The notes: generated by a model not told the origin, from the letters alone. A stretch of DNA of 64,000 nucleotides from Acidobacteriota bacterium (GCA_021803035.1 JAJZME010000078.1:22566-86565), one strand, 5' to 3'; counted from the stretch's first letter, positions 36,006-46,184 are shown. A program made the numbers and translations.

Positions 36006-36773
36006 TTATGACCTCCCTCGCATGGATTCCAGGGAGCGCGCCGTGAAGAACAGCCCCACAAAGATGACGGTGAGATAGTAAATCGCATCCTTCGATTCGA
36101 TTACTCCCTTGCCGAACGAGTTGAAGTGAGTCACGATCGAAAGATAAGCAAGCACCTTGGCCCAGAGCGCCGAGTTATAGCCGCTGACCCAGGCAAAGAC
36201 CCAAAGCAGCAGACAGACTCCGAACGTGGCCGCGCCGGCAATAATCTGGTTGCGCGTCAGCGTGGAAATAAATGTGCCCACCGCCAGCAGCGCGCCGGCC
36301 TGCAGCAGCAGCCCCAGGTAACCGACCGCCACCGGCGGCCAGTCCGGATTGCCGTAGCGGAACAGGAACGCGAAGTTGACCGCCGTGAACAGCAGCAGGC
36401 ATGCGTACAGGCCCATGGCAGCCAGCCATTTTCCGAGGATGATCTCCACATCGCGCACCGGCGATGTGGCCAGCAGCTCAATGGTGCCCGCGCGCTTTTC
36501 TTCAGCGAACAGGCGCATGGTGATCATGGGAATGAAGAACAAGCCCAGCACACTGACGTTCGACAACAGCGGCCCGATGACCTGCTGGTTGATATTCATG
36601 GGAATGTTCTGGCCGCTCATCTGCATTTCTGCGCTTTCCACCAGAAAGACCGCCAGCGCGTTCCAGAAAAAGAACCCGAAGATCACGGCAAACATGGTCA
36701 GCAGAAGATAGGCGACCGGGGATGCAAAGTAGCTTTTCAACTCCTTGCGGCAAATGATCCAGATATTTCTCAT
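36006..36773 (-). CDS. gldF: ABC-2 type permease, GldF-like
   Basis: 255 residues with six hydrophobic segments. It begins NIWIICRKELKSYFASPVAY, typical of GldF/NosY-type permeases, and contains MITMRLFAEEKRAGTIELLA, then TSPVRD, the conserved ABC-2 loop. It forms the membrane channel driven by the ATPase whose gene overlaps it by ATGA. The genes are translationally coupled. Confidence 0.9.
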   Translation of the reverse strand: MRNIWIICRKELKSYFASPVAYLLLTMFAVIFGFFFWNALAVFLVESAEMQMSGQNIPMNINQQVIGPLLSNVSVLGLFFIPMITMRLFAEEKRAGTIELLATSPVRDVEIILGKWLAAMGLYACLLLFTAVNFAFLFRYGNPDWPPVAVGYLGLLLQAGALLAVGTFISTLTRNQIIAGAATFGVCLLLWVFAWVSGYNSALWAKVLAYLSIVTHFNSFGKGVIESKDAIYYLTVIFVGLFFTARSLESMRGRS

Positions 36774-37837
36774 GCCTGCGGCTCCTCGGCTTGTGGCTCT
36801 TCGCTTTCGGCCGGCTCCGTAGTGTCTGCTCCCGGCGCGGCTTCCGCCTGCTCCGCCGCGGGCGCAGCTTTGTCTTCCGCCGGCTGCGCCGGATCGGTTC
36901 CGGTAAGCTGCAGGAAGATCTCTTCCAGGCTCATGGATGCGGGGCGCAACTCGTTCAGGTCCCAGCCGCCTGCGATGATCGCGCGCGCCAGGTCGCCGCG
37001 CACCAGTTCACCCTTGCGGCTTTCGGTCTCGAAGAGCAATGCGCCTTCGCGGCGATCCTTCACCTGCACGCGATCGACGCCCGCCACGCTCTGCAGCTTG
37101 CGCTGCACCGGCTCGGCTTCGAGCGTGCCCCCGCGCGGCGCAACTTCAATCAGCATCACTTCGGCATTGCGCGCGCGCGCCTGCAGATTGCTCACCGAGT
37201 CAGTGGCCACCACGCGGCCCTTGTTGATGATGATCACCTGCTCGCAGGTCTGCTCCACTTCAGGCAGAATGTGCGTGCTGAGAATGATGGTGTGCTCGCC
37301 GGCCAGATCCTTGATCAGGTCGCGTGTCTCGTTGATCTGCTTGGGATCGAGGCCGGCCGTCGGCTCGTCAAGAATCAGCACGTCGGGATTGTGAATGATG
37401 GCCTGCGCCAGCCCCACGCGCTGCCTGTAACCCTTGGAGAGCTTGCCCAGCAGCTTCGTTCTGACGTCCGCCACGGCGCAGCGGCCAACAACGTATTCCA
37501 CACGCTTGTCCAGCTCCGCGCCGCGCAGCCCCTTCAGCCGGCCCACGAAGCGGAGATACTCGACCGTCTCCATTTCGGGATAAATCGGCGGCGTTTCAGG
37601 CAGATAGCCGATGTGCTTCCGCACATCCAGCGACTGGTCCAGCACATCAAACCCGGCCACCGTGGCCGTGCCCGACGTAGGTGGCAGAAAGCACGTCAGC
37701 ATACGCATCGTGGTTGTCTTTCCCGCTCCGTTGGGACCGAGGAAACCTACAATCTGACCTTTGTCCACGGAGAAGGAAATGTGATTGACTGCTGTCGTGC
37801 GAGCGTATTTGCGGGTAAGGTCCTTTACTCTGATCAT
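36770..37837 (-). CDS. gldA: ABC transporter ATPase, GldA-like
   Basis: 355 residues from the ATG at 37837; the open frame extends upstream into the divergent promoter region. The Walker A motif GPNGAGKT lies at 34-41, the Q-loop region at GYLPETPPIYPEM, the signature at LSKGYRQRVGLAQAI, Walker B at VLILDEPTAGLDP and the switch His at ILSTHILPE. The last 45 residues form a Glu/Ala/Pro-rich acidic tail, not needed for ATPase function. As first gene of the operon it powers GldF/GldG. It is divergent from the ABC-F gene. Confidence 0.9.
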   Translation of the reverse strand: MIRVKDLTRKYARTTAVNHISFSVDKGQIVGFLGPNGAGKTTTMRMLTCFLPPTSGTATVAGFDVLDQSLDVRKHIGYLPETPPIYPEMETVEYLRFVGRLKGLRGAELDKRVEYVVGRCAVADVRTKLLGKLSKGYRQRVGLAQAIIHNPDVLILDEPTAGLDPKQINETRDLIKDLAGEHTIILSTHILPEVEQTCEQVIIINKGRVVATDSVSNLQARARNAEVMLIEVAPRGGTLEAEPVQRKLQSVAGVDRVQVKDRREGALLFETESRKGELVRGDLARAIIAGGWDLNELRPASMSLEEIFLQLTGTDPAQPAEDKAAPAAEQAEAAPGADTTEPAESEEPQAEEPQA

Positions 37838-37959
37838 CTTCTGACTTTGGGTTGGACTTGAGTGTTTGGGGAACGTCAACAAATCCCGCGGCCTTGCACA
37901 CGGAGCCGGTGCATGACGAACACAAAGCCATCTTACTACCTGCGGGCCCCTCTGCGAAA

Positions 37960-39954
37960 ATGGAAGCAATGCTATCGCTGCAAAATGCCGGCAAGCGGTT
38001 CGGGCCGCGAACTCTGTTTCTCGAAGCAAACTGGCTCATCCGAAGCAATGAGAAGACCGCGCTGGTAGGAGCCAACGGCACCGGCAAAACCACGCTGATG
38101 AAAGTGCTCGCCGGGTTGGAAACGCTCGACTACGGCGCCATGCAGCAGACGCGCGGCATGACCATCGGCTATCTGCCGCAGGAGGGCTTGCGTCTGACCG
38201 GGCGTACCGTCTTCGACGAGTGCCTCACGGTTTTCGACGGCATCCGCGACATGGAACGCGAGATCGAACAGCTTGCCGGGCAGCTATCCGAACTCGATCA
38301 CGGAAGCGCCGGATACGAGGCCGCAGCCGAACGATTCTCGCTTGTGCAGGATCGCTTTCACGCGCTCGACGGCTACGCCCTCGACGCGCAGGTGGGCAGC
38401 GTGCTCACCGGGCTGGGCTTCGGCAAGGAAGACTGGAAGCGCCCGACCGGCGAGTTTTCCGGCGGCTGGCAAATGCGCATTGCGCTGGCCAGGCTGCTGC
38501 TGGCCAAACCCAATCTCCTTCTGCTCGATGAGCCCACCAACCATCTGGACCTTGAGTCCCGTAACTGGCTGGAGGACTATCTCCGGACTTATCCCTTCGG
38601 CTACATTCTCACCTCGCATGACCGGTATTTCCTCGATGTAACCATCGACCGCACGGTGGAGATATGGAATAAGCGGCTCACCATTTATCAGGGTAACTTC
38701 ACCAGGTATCTCAAGGAGAAAGACGAACGCCGCGCGCAGTTACAGGCGGCTTATCGCAACCAGCGCGACCAGATCGAGCATCTGGAGGCATTCATCAGCC
38801 GCTTCCGCTATCAGGCCACAAAAGCCAAACAGGTGCAGAGCCGCATCAAGGAACTGGAAAAGATCGAGCGCATTGAGGTCCCCGAAGAAGAGCCGGTGAT
38901 TCACTTCAGGTTTCCTCAGCCGCCGCCCTCGGGCCGCATCGTTGTGGAAGCCGAAGAACTCGGCAAAAGCTATGGAACGAAGCCGGTCTTTGCCGGCGCG
39001 CGCTTTTCCATCATGCGCGGCGACCGCGTGGCGCTGGTGGGCGTAAACGGCGCCGGCAAATCCACGATGATCCGGCTGCTCACCGCGACCGAAGCGCCCA
39101 CCGCCGGCACGGTGAAGCTGGGCCACAACGTGGCGTGCGAGTACTTCGCGCAGGACCAGTACAAGGTGCTCGATCCCGAAGCGCGCATGCTGGACGACAT
39201 CGGCCGCGTGGCGCGCAAGGTTCCCGAGGCGGAGCTGCGCTCGCTGCTCGGCTGTTTTCTCTTCTCCGGCGATGATGCATTCAAGCCGCTGGGCGTGCTC
39301 TCGGGCGGCGAGCGAAACCGCTACGCGCTGGCGCGCATTCTTGTCTCACCGTCGAACTTCCTACTGCTCGACGAGCCGACCAACCACCTGGACATGCGCG
39401 CGAAGGATGTGCTGCTGGAAGCGCTGGAGGCCTTCACCGGCACGGTAATCTTCGTCTCCCACGACCGTTACTTCATCGACGGCCTCGCCACGCGCGTGCT
39501 GGAAGTGGAAAACGGCGCGGTGACCATGTACGAAGGCGGCTACGAGGATTACATGCGGCGCAAAGAGGCGCTGTCCGCTGCCGCCGCTCCTCAGCCGGAA
39601 CGGAGTCCGGAATCCCCGCCCGGCAGAGATTTCGAGCGCCTCCAGGAAGCCGCGCCGCAAGCCGATTGCGCACCCGAACCCGCGGCCGGCTCAAACGGAA
39701 CACCTTCCGCCGGCGTCCGTCCGCGCCGCCTCAATCCCATCAGGCAAAAGCAGATGGAAGACCGCTGCGCATTCTTGGAAGAAGAGGTCCCGCGCGTTGA
39801 ATCTTCGCTGGCGCACACCGAAGAGCAACTGGGCGTGTATGTATCGGCAGCCGAGACACAAAGACTTACCGAGTTAGCCGAGCATCTGCGCGCGCAGTTA
39901 GCTGCGCTGACCACGGAGTGGGAAGAGTTGATGATGCAGTTGGAATCGTGCTGA
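37960..39954 (+). CDS. ABC-F family ATPase (Uup/EttA-type ribosome-associated)
   Basis: 664 residues from the ATG at 37960; an ATG three codons later is equally possible. There are two ABC domains without membrane parts. The first has GANGTGKTT (37-45), FSGGWQMRIALARLL and LLLLDEPTNHLDL. The second has GVNGAGKST, LSGGERNRYALARIL and LLLDEPTNHLDM. The linker between them is a basic coiled coil containing RYQATKAKQVQSRIKELEK, the P-site tRNA-interaction motif of ABC-F proteins. The C-terminus is a disordered region plus coiled coil (MEDRCAFLEEEVPRVESSLA), as in Uup. It acts on ribosomes or DNA intermediates, not in transport. Confidence 0.92.
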   Translation: MEAMLSLQNAGKRFGPRTLFLEANWLIRSNEKTALVGANGTGKTTLMKVLAGLETLDYGAMQQTRGMTIGYLPQEGLRLTGRTVFDECLTVFDGIRDMEREIEQLAGQLSELDHGSAGYEAAAERFSLVQDRFHALDGYALDAQVGSVLTGLGFGKEDWKRPTGEFSGGWQMRIALARLLLAKPNLLLLDEPTNHLDLESRNWLEDYLRTYPFGYILTSHDRYFLDVTIDRTVEIWNKRLTIYQGNFTRYLKEKDERRAQLQAAYRNQRDQIEHLEAFISRFRYQATKAKQVQSRIKELEKIERIEVPEEEPVIHFRFPQPPPSGRIVVEAEELGKSYGTKPVFAGARFSIMRGDRVALVGVNGAGKSTMIRLLTATEAPTAGTVKLGHNVACEYFAQDQYKVLDPEARMLDDIGRVARKVPEAELRSLLGCFLFSGDDAFKPLGVLSGGERNRYALARILVSPSNFLLLDEPTNHLDMRAKDVLLEALEAFTGTVIFVSHDRYFIDGLATRVLEVENGAVTMYEGGYEDYMRRKEALSAAAAPQPERSPESPPGRDFERLQEAAPQADCAPEPAAGSNGTPSAGVRPRRLNPIRQKQMEDRCAFLEEEVPRVESSLAHTEEQLGVYVSAAETQRLTELAEHLRAQLAALTTEWEELMMQLESC

Positions 39955-40052
39955 TCCGACAAACAATCATCGGACTGTAACCCGGCCTTGACAGCTCGAT
40001 GCACTACGCGATTTCGCGCTCCCTGCATTGGCTCGTGCATAATCAAGACAAG

Positions 40053-42914
40053 ATGGCACCACTTTGGAACCCCAAAAGCTGGGCGCAACGGCTGGCCGAA
40101 CTCCAGGCGCAATCCGGCGAGTTGAAGGAAGCTCCCCTGCGCCGCGACGTGCGCTCCCTGGGCATGCTGCTAGGCGAAGTGCTGCGCGAACAGGCGGGCG
40201 AAGAATTGTTTTCGCAGGTCGAGGCGTTGCGCCAGGGCACCATCCGCCGGCGTGACGCCGAGGCCTGCGGCCAGAACGACGAAGCCGCGGCCAATGCCGC
40301 CGCCGCACTGGAGCTGGTGCGTTCGCTCTCGCCCGAGCGCGCCACTTTTCTCACCCGCGCCTTTGCCTTTTACTTCGAGCTGATCAACCTGGCCGAAACC
40401 AATCACCGCAAGCGCCGCCGCATGGCGCTGCGGCTCAGCGGCGAGGCGGACCGGCAGCGCGGCTCGCTCGCCGGCACGCTGGCCGAGATGCGCCGCGTCG
40501 GCATCAGCGCGGAAGAAGCTCTCGACGATCTGCGCCGCGTGCTCATCGTGCCCGTCTTCACCGCGCACCCCACTGAAGCGGCGCGGCGTTCGGTCATGTT
40601 CAAACGCCGCCGCGTCGGCGATTTTCTGGCCATGCTCAACCAAATTCCTGTCCCGGCACAGGAGATGATGCGCCTCGAAGAGCTGATGCTGGCCGAGATC
40701 ACCAGCCTGTGGCAGACCGACGAGGTGCGCTCGCGCCGGCCCACGGTTTATGACGAGATCAAGATGGGGCTGGACTACTATGACGTCTCCATCTTTGAAA
40801 CGCTGCCCGTGCTTTACCGCGAGATCTCCAACGCGCTGCGCGCCACCTACGGCGTGCACATTGAGCCGCACCAGCTGCCGCAGGTGTTGCGCTTCGGCTC
40901 CTGGATCGGCGGCGACCGCGACGGCAATCCCTTCGTCACGCCGCAAGTGACGCGCGACGCCATTCAGCTTGCGCGCGGCCACCTGTTCGTCTACTACCAG
41001 GGACGGCTGCAGGAAATCATCGACCTGCTCACCACCAGCGCCCAGCAACGGCCCGTGAGCCCGGAGCTGCTCGACCGGCTCAACGCTTATCTGGCCAAAG
41101 TGCACACCACGGAAGCGCAGGTCTTCGGCGAACAGTACGAGTTCGAGTACTACCGCCGCTACGTGATCTGCCTCAAGGCGCGCATCCAGCGGACCATGCT
41201 GCATCCCGGCCCGCGCGGCGCCGAGCTGCCGGTGATGCCTTACACCCTGGCGCAAGGCCAGGACGAGCTGGCGCAGGTGTTGCCGCCCTACTGCTCCGCC
41301 CAGGAGTTCCTCGACGATCTGGAGACTCTGCGCGCCTCGCTGGCCGCCAATCGCGGGCTGCGCATCGCGCGCACCCTCGTCGATCCGCTCATCCTGCAAG
41401 TGCGCACCTTCGGCCTCCACCTGCACACGCTCGACATCCGCCAGCACGCGCGGGTGCTCGCCACCGCGCTCAAGGAAACCATCAGCGACACCATGGCGCC
41501 GGCGCTGCCCGGCGAGCTTTCCCCGCAGACCGCCTCACTGCTTGAGACCTTTCGTGTCGTGGCCGAGGTCAAGAACAGTTGCTCACCCGAGGCGATTCGC
41601 CAGTATGTCATCAGCGGCGCCTCGTCAGTGGAAGATGTGCTGGCCGTGGTGCGGCTGGCCCGGCTGGGTGGCGTGCGCGTCGAAGGATCGGGCGCGGCGC
41701 CGGCCTACGGGCCCAAGGGCGATCCCGGGCTGATGCCGGTGCCGCTCTTCGAGTCCATTGATGACCTGCGCAATGCGCCCTCCGTCTGCCGCGAGCTCTG
41801 GAGCAGGCCGGACTACCGCAAGCTGCTCGCCTCCTGGAACAACTGGCAGGAAGTCATGCTGGGGTACTCTGATTCAAACAAAGACGGCGGTATGTTGACC
41901 TCCACGTGGGAGATCTTTCGCGCCCATCGCGCTCTGCACGTGGTGGCGCGCGAATGCGGCATCCGGCTGCGGCTCTTTCACGGCCGCGGCGGCACCGTCG
42001 GCCGCGGCGGCGGGCCTACGCATCGCGCCATCTTCGCGCAGCCCATTGATGCCTTCGACGGCCAGTTGCGCATCACCGAACAAGGCGAAGTGCTCAACTT
42101 CAAATACTCCGATGAGGTTCTGGCCGAGCGCAATCTGGAGCTGATGATCGCCGCTTCGCTCGATGCGCTGGCGCGGCCCAACACCCGCGATCCCGAAGGA
42201 CACTTCACCGGCGTGCTCAAGCCTGAGTGGGAAGCGGCCCTCGACGAACTGTCCGAACTCGCCTTCGCCTTTTACCGCGAACAAATCCTCGACGACCCGG
42301 ACGTGGTCACCTACTTCGAGCAGTCCACACCGGTGGGCGAGCTTGAAAACGCCAAGATCGGCTCACGGCCGGCGCGGCGCAACGCCTCGCCAAAGCTCAG
42401 CGATCTGCGTGCCATCCCCTGGGTCTTCGGCTGGACGCAATCGCGGCTTCTGGTTCCCGCCTGGTTTGGCGTGGGATTCGCAATCGACCGCTATCTGGCC
42501 CGGCCCGGCGCACTGGATCTGCTGCAGACGATGGCCAGCGAGTTTCCGCTCTTCATCGATCTGCTGCGCAACGTGGAAATGGCGCTGGGCAAAGTGGACC
42601 TGGCCACGGCGCGGCTCTATGCAACGCTGGTCACCGACGACAAGCTGCGCGAACGGGTCTACGACATGTTCGAGGCCGAGTTCCATCGCAGCGTGCGCGC
42701 CGTGCTGGCGATTACGCGGCAGAGCGAACTGCTGGAATCGAACCGCGTTCTGGCGCAGTCAATCAAGCTGCGCAACCCGTATGTCGACCCCATGCACCTC
42801 ATCCAGGTGGACATGCTGCGCCGCAAGCGCGCCGGCCAAGACACCCCCGAGGTGAATCGCGCCATTGCGGCCACCATCAACGGAATCGCGGCGGGACTGA
42901 GAAATACGGGCTGA
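40053..42914 (+). CDS. ppc: Phosphoenolpyruvate carboxylase
   Basis: About 953 residues from the ATG at 40053 (MAPLWNPKSWAQRL); an in-frame start at 39999 adds 18 residues. It carboxylates PEP to oxaloacetate (anaplerosis). Catalytic motifs are VFTAHPTEAARRS (catalytic His about 171), GGDRDGNPFVT, the PEP-binding GYSDSNKDGGMLTSTW (about 604) and the HGRGGTVGRGGGPTHRAI loop (about 642-660). The C-terminus LRNTG is the invariant PEPC ending, so the gene is complete. Allosteric control by aspartate or acetyl-CoA is likely from the family. It starts shortly after the ABC-F gene but is probably transcribed separately. Confidence 0.95.
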   Translation: MAPLWNPKSWAQRLAELQAQSGELKEAPLRRDVRSLGMLLGEVLREQAGEELFSQVEALRQGTIRRRDAEACGQNDEAAANAAAALELVRSLSPERATFLTRAFAFYFELINLAETNHRKRRRMALRLSGEADRQRGSLAGTLAEMRRVGISAEEALDDLRRVLIVPVFTAHPTEAARRSVMFKRRRVGDFLAMLNQIPVPAQEMMRLEELMLAEITSLWQTDEVRSRRPTVYDEIKMGLDYYDVSIFETLPVLYREISNALRATYGVHIEPHQLPQVLRFGSWIGGDRDGNPFVTPQVTRDAIQLARGHLFVYYQGRLQEIIDLLTTSAQQRPVSPELLDRLNAYLAKVHTTEAQVFGEQYEFEYYRRYVICLKARIQRTMLHPGPRGAELPVMPYTLAQGQDELAQVLPPYCSAQEFLDDLETLRASLAANRGLRIARTLVDPLILQVRTFGLHLHTLDIRQHARVLATALKETISDTMAPALPGELSPQTASLLETFRVVAEVKNSCSPEAIRQYVISGASSVEDVLAVVRLARLGGVRVEGSGAAPAYGPKGDPGLMPVPLFESIDDLRNAPSVCRELWSRPDYRKLLASWNNWQEVMLGYSDSNKDGGMLTSTWEIFRAHRALHVVARECGIRLRLFHGRGGTVGRGGGPTHRAIFAQPIDAFDGQLRITEQGEVLNFKYSDEVLAERNLELMIAASLDALARPNTRDPEGHFTGVLKPEWEAALDELSELAFAFYREQILDDPDVVTYFEQSTPVGELENAKIGSRPARRNASPKLSDLRAIPWVFGWTQSRLLVPAWFGVGFAIDRYLARPGALDLLQTMASEFPLFIDLLRNVEMALGKVDLATARLYATLVTDDKLRERVYDMFEAEFHRSVRAVLAITRQSELLESNRVLAQSIKLRNPYVDPMHLIQVDMLRRKRAGQDTPEVNRAIAATINGIAAGLRNTG

Positions 42915-43123
42915 AAACGGCTCGAACAAGATCCATCCCGAAGCCTCGCCGCCATTCAGTAACTGGGTATTCCTGCCGCAAGGCTGGAATTAACCGTGAA
43001 TTTTCTTCGCCTTTCGCTTGCCATATCCGGCAGCTTCGGGCTACGCTGTTGTCATGCGTCGATGTCGCTAACACCGTCCTGGTGCAAGCTCCGACGCAGG
43101 AGCGCGCCTGTATGCGCGCATTT

Positions 43124-43181
43124 CCCCGCTTGACACCACTATTTCCCCAACAACCAGGAAAGAGCGGGGCGAACGGCCCCG
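43124..43181 (+). promoter_or_regulatory. Possible alternative-stem leader structure before cysK
   Basis: CCCCGCT (43124-43130) is perfectly complementary to AGCGGGG (43163-43169). The second strand can instead pair as CGGGGC (43165-43170) with GCCCCG (43176-43181). The latter hairpin ends 3 nt before the AAGGAG ribosome site of cysK. The two stems exclude each other, as in attenuators. This could arise by chance in GC-rich DNA, and no known riboswitch motif is recognised. Confidence 0.3.
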
Positions 43182-43196
43182 GAAAAGGAGATCATT

Positions 43197-44177
<981 letters not shown>

Positions 44178-44318
44178 AGCCCGGGACGCAGGGGCATAGG
44201 AATCAGCAGCGGACGGAATCGCCCAGGAAGCGCGGGAACGCGCACTTGGCCTGATTGAAAAGCTGCATCCCGGCTGCGTCGCGGCGGCTTTACCATGTCC
44301 CTGGGGCCCTGAATCCAT

Positions 44319-45053
44319 ATGTCCCTGTTCGACCGAATTCGCGAAGACATCGCCTCCGTCATGGAGCGCGATCCGGCTGCGCGATCCGCGCTGGAGATCA
44401 TGCTCTGCTACCCCGGCCTCTGGGCGGTGTGGATTCACCGCGTCTCCCATGCGCTGTGGGGCGCGCGCCTGCGCCTGGCCGCGCGGATGCTTTCGCAGTT
44501 GGGCCGCTTTCTCACCGGCGTCGATATCCACCCCGGCGCCCATCTTGGCCGGCGCCTGTTCATCGACCACGCCACCGGCGTGGTCATCGGCGAAACCGCC
44601 ATCGTGGGCGACGACGTCACCATGTACCAGGGCGTGACCCTGGGCGGCACTGGCAAGGAACACGGCAAGCGCCATCCCACCATCTGCGACAACGTCTTTA
44701 TCGGCAACAACGCCAATGTGCTGGGCAACATCACCGTGGGCGAAAACTCGCGCGTGGGCGCGGGATCGGTGGTGCTGGCCGACGTGCCGCCCAACTCCAC
44801 CGTCGTGGGCGTCCCCGCGCACATCGTCTACCGCAACGGCGAGCGGGTGCTCATCACCGATCCGCACGAGATCAAGGATCCGCTCTCCGACGCGCTCATC
44901 GCGCTTGCCGCGCGCGTGGACGAGATGGAGGCCCGCCTCGGCGAGCATGTCCACGCCATAGCGCCATTCGTTACCGAAGAAGCCGAGCGCACCGCCTATC
45001 GCGCACAGCTTGACCAGATGCGGCAGTTCGTGTCGATGGGCGAAGGCATCTGA
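44319..45053 (+). CDS. cysE: Serine O-acetyltransferase
   Basis: 244 residues of the short EpsC/CysE type. The N-terminal helical part ([20 protein letters not shown]) precedes the left-handed beta-helix with hexapeptide repeats: [60 protein letters not shown]. The H-x-KRHP motif (EHGKRHPTI) is catalytic/substrate-binding. A C-terminal helical tail of about 60 residues extends beyond the usual end and ends GEGI; an end in Ile is the usual anchor for CysK in the cysteine synthase complex. It makes O-acetylserine for CysK. Confidence 0.93.
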   Translation: MSLFDRIREDIASVMERDPAARSALEIMLCYPGLWAVWIHRVSHALWGARLRLAARMLSQLGRFLTGVDIHPGAHLGRRLFIDHATGVVIGETAIVGDDVTMYQGVTLGGTGKEHGKRHPTICDNVFIGNNANVLGNITVGENSRVGAGSVVLADVPPNSTVVGVPAHIVYRNGERVLITDPHEIKDPLSDALIALAARVDEMEARLGEHVHAIAPFVTEEAERTAYRAQLDQMRQFVSMGEGI

Positions 45054-45097
45054 AGCCCGCCCTGAATGGGCAAATTGAAGCATTGCGCAAAAGAGAG

Positions 45098-45152
45098 TTG
45101 ACAAAATACTTCCATAGCATAATACTTTGCTAAGCTAGGTATGTTGCTATGG
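45098..45152 (+). promoter_or_regulatory. Promoter with nested palindromes before the PadR gene
   Basis: A perfect -35 TTGACA lies at 45098-45103 in an AT-rich patch. CATAAT (45118-45123) and TAATAC (45120-45125) are candidate -10 boxes, with 14- and 16-nt spacers. A 21-bp imperfect palindrome (45122-45142, ATACTTTGCT-A-AGCTAGGTAT, 8 of 10 pairs) covers the start region. An outer pair CCATAGCA (45112-45119) and TGCTATGG (45145-45152) brackets it and reaches the ATG. Such dyads are typical operators of PadR regulators, which repress their own gene. Confidence 0.6.
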
Positions 45153-45538
45153 CAAAGCCACGAATCCCGCCCGCAAATGGCGACTCGCCCGACCGCTGGG
45201 AAGCGCAGTTGCGCAAAGGCGCCCTGGAGATGGCCGCTCTTGCCTCGCTTTGGCAAGGCCCTCTCTATGGCCTTGAAATCATTCGCTTTTTAGAGAGCCA
45301 GTCCAGCCTGGTTCTGGCGGAAGGCACCATCTATCCCATCCTGAACCGGCTTAAGGCGGAGGACCTGCTGGCCGCGGAGTGGGTCGAGGTCGAAACCGGG
45401 CATCCGCGCAAGTACTACTCCCTGACCGAATCCGGCCGCCACCGTCTTCGTAGGATGGCGGACGCATGGATGAGCTTTTCCGGCGGCCTCAGCCGCCTTC
45501 TTGGGCCCGTGCTGGAAAGACAGGAGATTGCACCATGA
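45149..45538 (+). CDS. PadR-family transcriptional regulator
   Basis: 129 residues. The winged helix includes LRKGALEMAALASLWQGPLY, GLEIIRFLE, EGTIYPILNRLKAEDLLAAE and the wing GHPRKYYSLTESGRHRL, all typical of PadR. The C-terminal dimerisation helix is short (subfamily 1). It overlaps the next gene by ATGA. In Acidobacteria such PadR genes commonly sit directly before a membrane protein gene. Autoregulation through the palindromes at 45112-45152 is likely. Confidence 0.9.
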   Translation: MAKPRIPPANGDSPDRWEAQLRKGALEMAALASLWQGPLYGLEIIRFLESQSSLVLAEGTIYPILNRLKAEDLLAAEWVEVETGHPRKYYSLTESGRHRLRRMADAWMSFSGGLSRLLGPVLERQEIAP

Positions 45539-46065
45539 CCGACAACGAGCAGATTGCCAGCTATCTCACCGCGCTTCGCGTTCATCTGGCCTCTCACGGC
45601 GTCGCGGAGCAGGACGAAATTGCCCGGGAAATCGAAACGCATATTCGCGACTCGGTTGAGAATTCGGTTTTGAGCGTGGGCGCGGTGCTCGAGCGCCTCG
45701 GGTCGCCCCAGGAATTGGCTGACCAGTACAGGGAAGGCTTCCTCGTCGGCAAAGCCAGCCGCAGACTCTCGCCTCTGGTCCTTTTGCGCGGGTCGCTGCG
45801 GTGGTCGGCTGGCGGCCTCTTTGGAATTCTTGCGTTTGTGGTCGGGCTGGCCGGGTATTTCCTGGGCGTCGGCCTCGTGCTCTTTGGCTTGATTGTGCCC
45901 GTCTGGATTCTGACGCATCGTGCCCTGCATCCGCCGGCATCACTCTGGACAGGCATGGCGAGCGCACTCCTGCTCTGCCTGATCGGCGGCCTCATGCTTC
46001 TGCTCACAACGCTTTTCATGCGCGCATCGCTGCGCACCTTCCAGCGCTGGCAATCGCCGCTCTAG
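45535..46065 (+). CDS. HAAS/DUF1700-type membrane protein, PadR partner
   Basis: 176 residues from the ATG at 45535. The N-terminal soluble domain (about 1-65: QIASYLTALRVHLASHGVAE, IAREIETHIRDSV, LERLGSPQELADQY) is a HAAS-type sensor domain, usually found in proteins paired with PadR regulators. Two or three hydrophobic segments follow (FGILAFVVGLAGYFLGVGLV, GMASALLLCLIGGLMLLLTT). It overlaps the PadR gene by ATGA. It is probably a signalling membrane protein modulating or controlled by PadR; its substrate is unknown. Confidence 0.8.
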   Translation: MTDNEQIASYLTALRVHLASHGVAEQDEIAREIETHIRDSVENSVLSVGAVLERLGSPQELADQYREGFLVGKASRRLSPLVLLRGSLRWSAGGLFGILAFVVGLAGYFLGVGLVLFGLIVPVWILTHRALHPPASLWTGMASALLLCLIGGLMLLLTTLFMRASLRTFQRWQSPL

Positions 46066-46156
46066 CAGCCGCAGACGCAATTCCGCGCGCCGGCCAGTCT
46101 GCGATGCAATATGCCAGCCACGTGCGGCGATCCGGCGTGCGCCAGATCACCCCAGT

Positions 46157-46184
46157 GGAACAAACTACAAAATTCTTTCGTATC
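46157..46184 (+). promoter_or_regulatory. ECF-sigma-type promoter before the sigma factor operon
   Basis: GGAAC (46157-46161), a 17-nt AT-rich spacer and CGTATC (46179-46184). This matches the general ECF (sigma-E-like) promoter pattern of a GGAAC -35 and CGTnn -10 box with 16-17 nt spacing. Transcription would start near 46190, upstream of the sigma factor gene, implying positive autoregulation. The only other candidate reading frame start near it is an ATG at 46193. Confidence 0.55.

Noticed and set aside
42915..43196. SAM or other known sulfur riboswitch before cysK
   Set aside because: I looked for a SAM-riboswitch-type conserved core and did not find one. Only short competing stems are visible.
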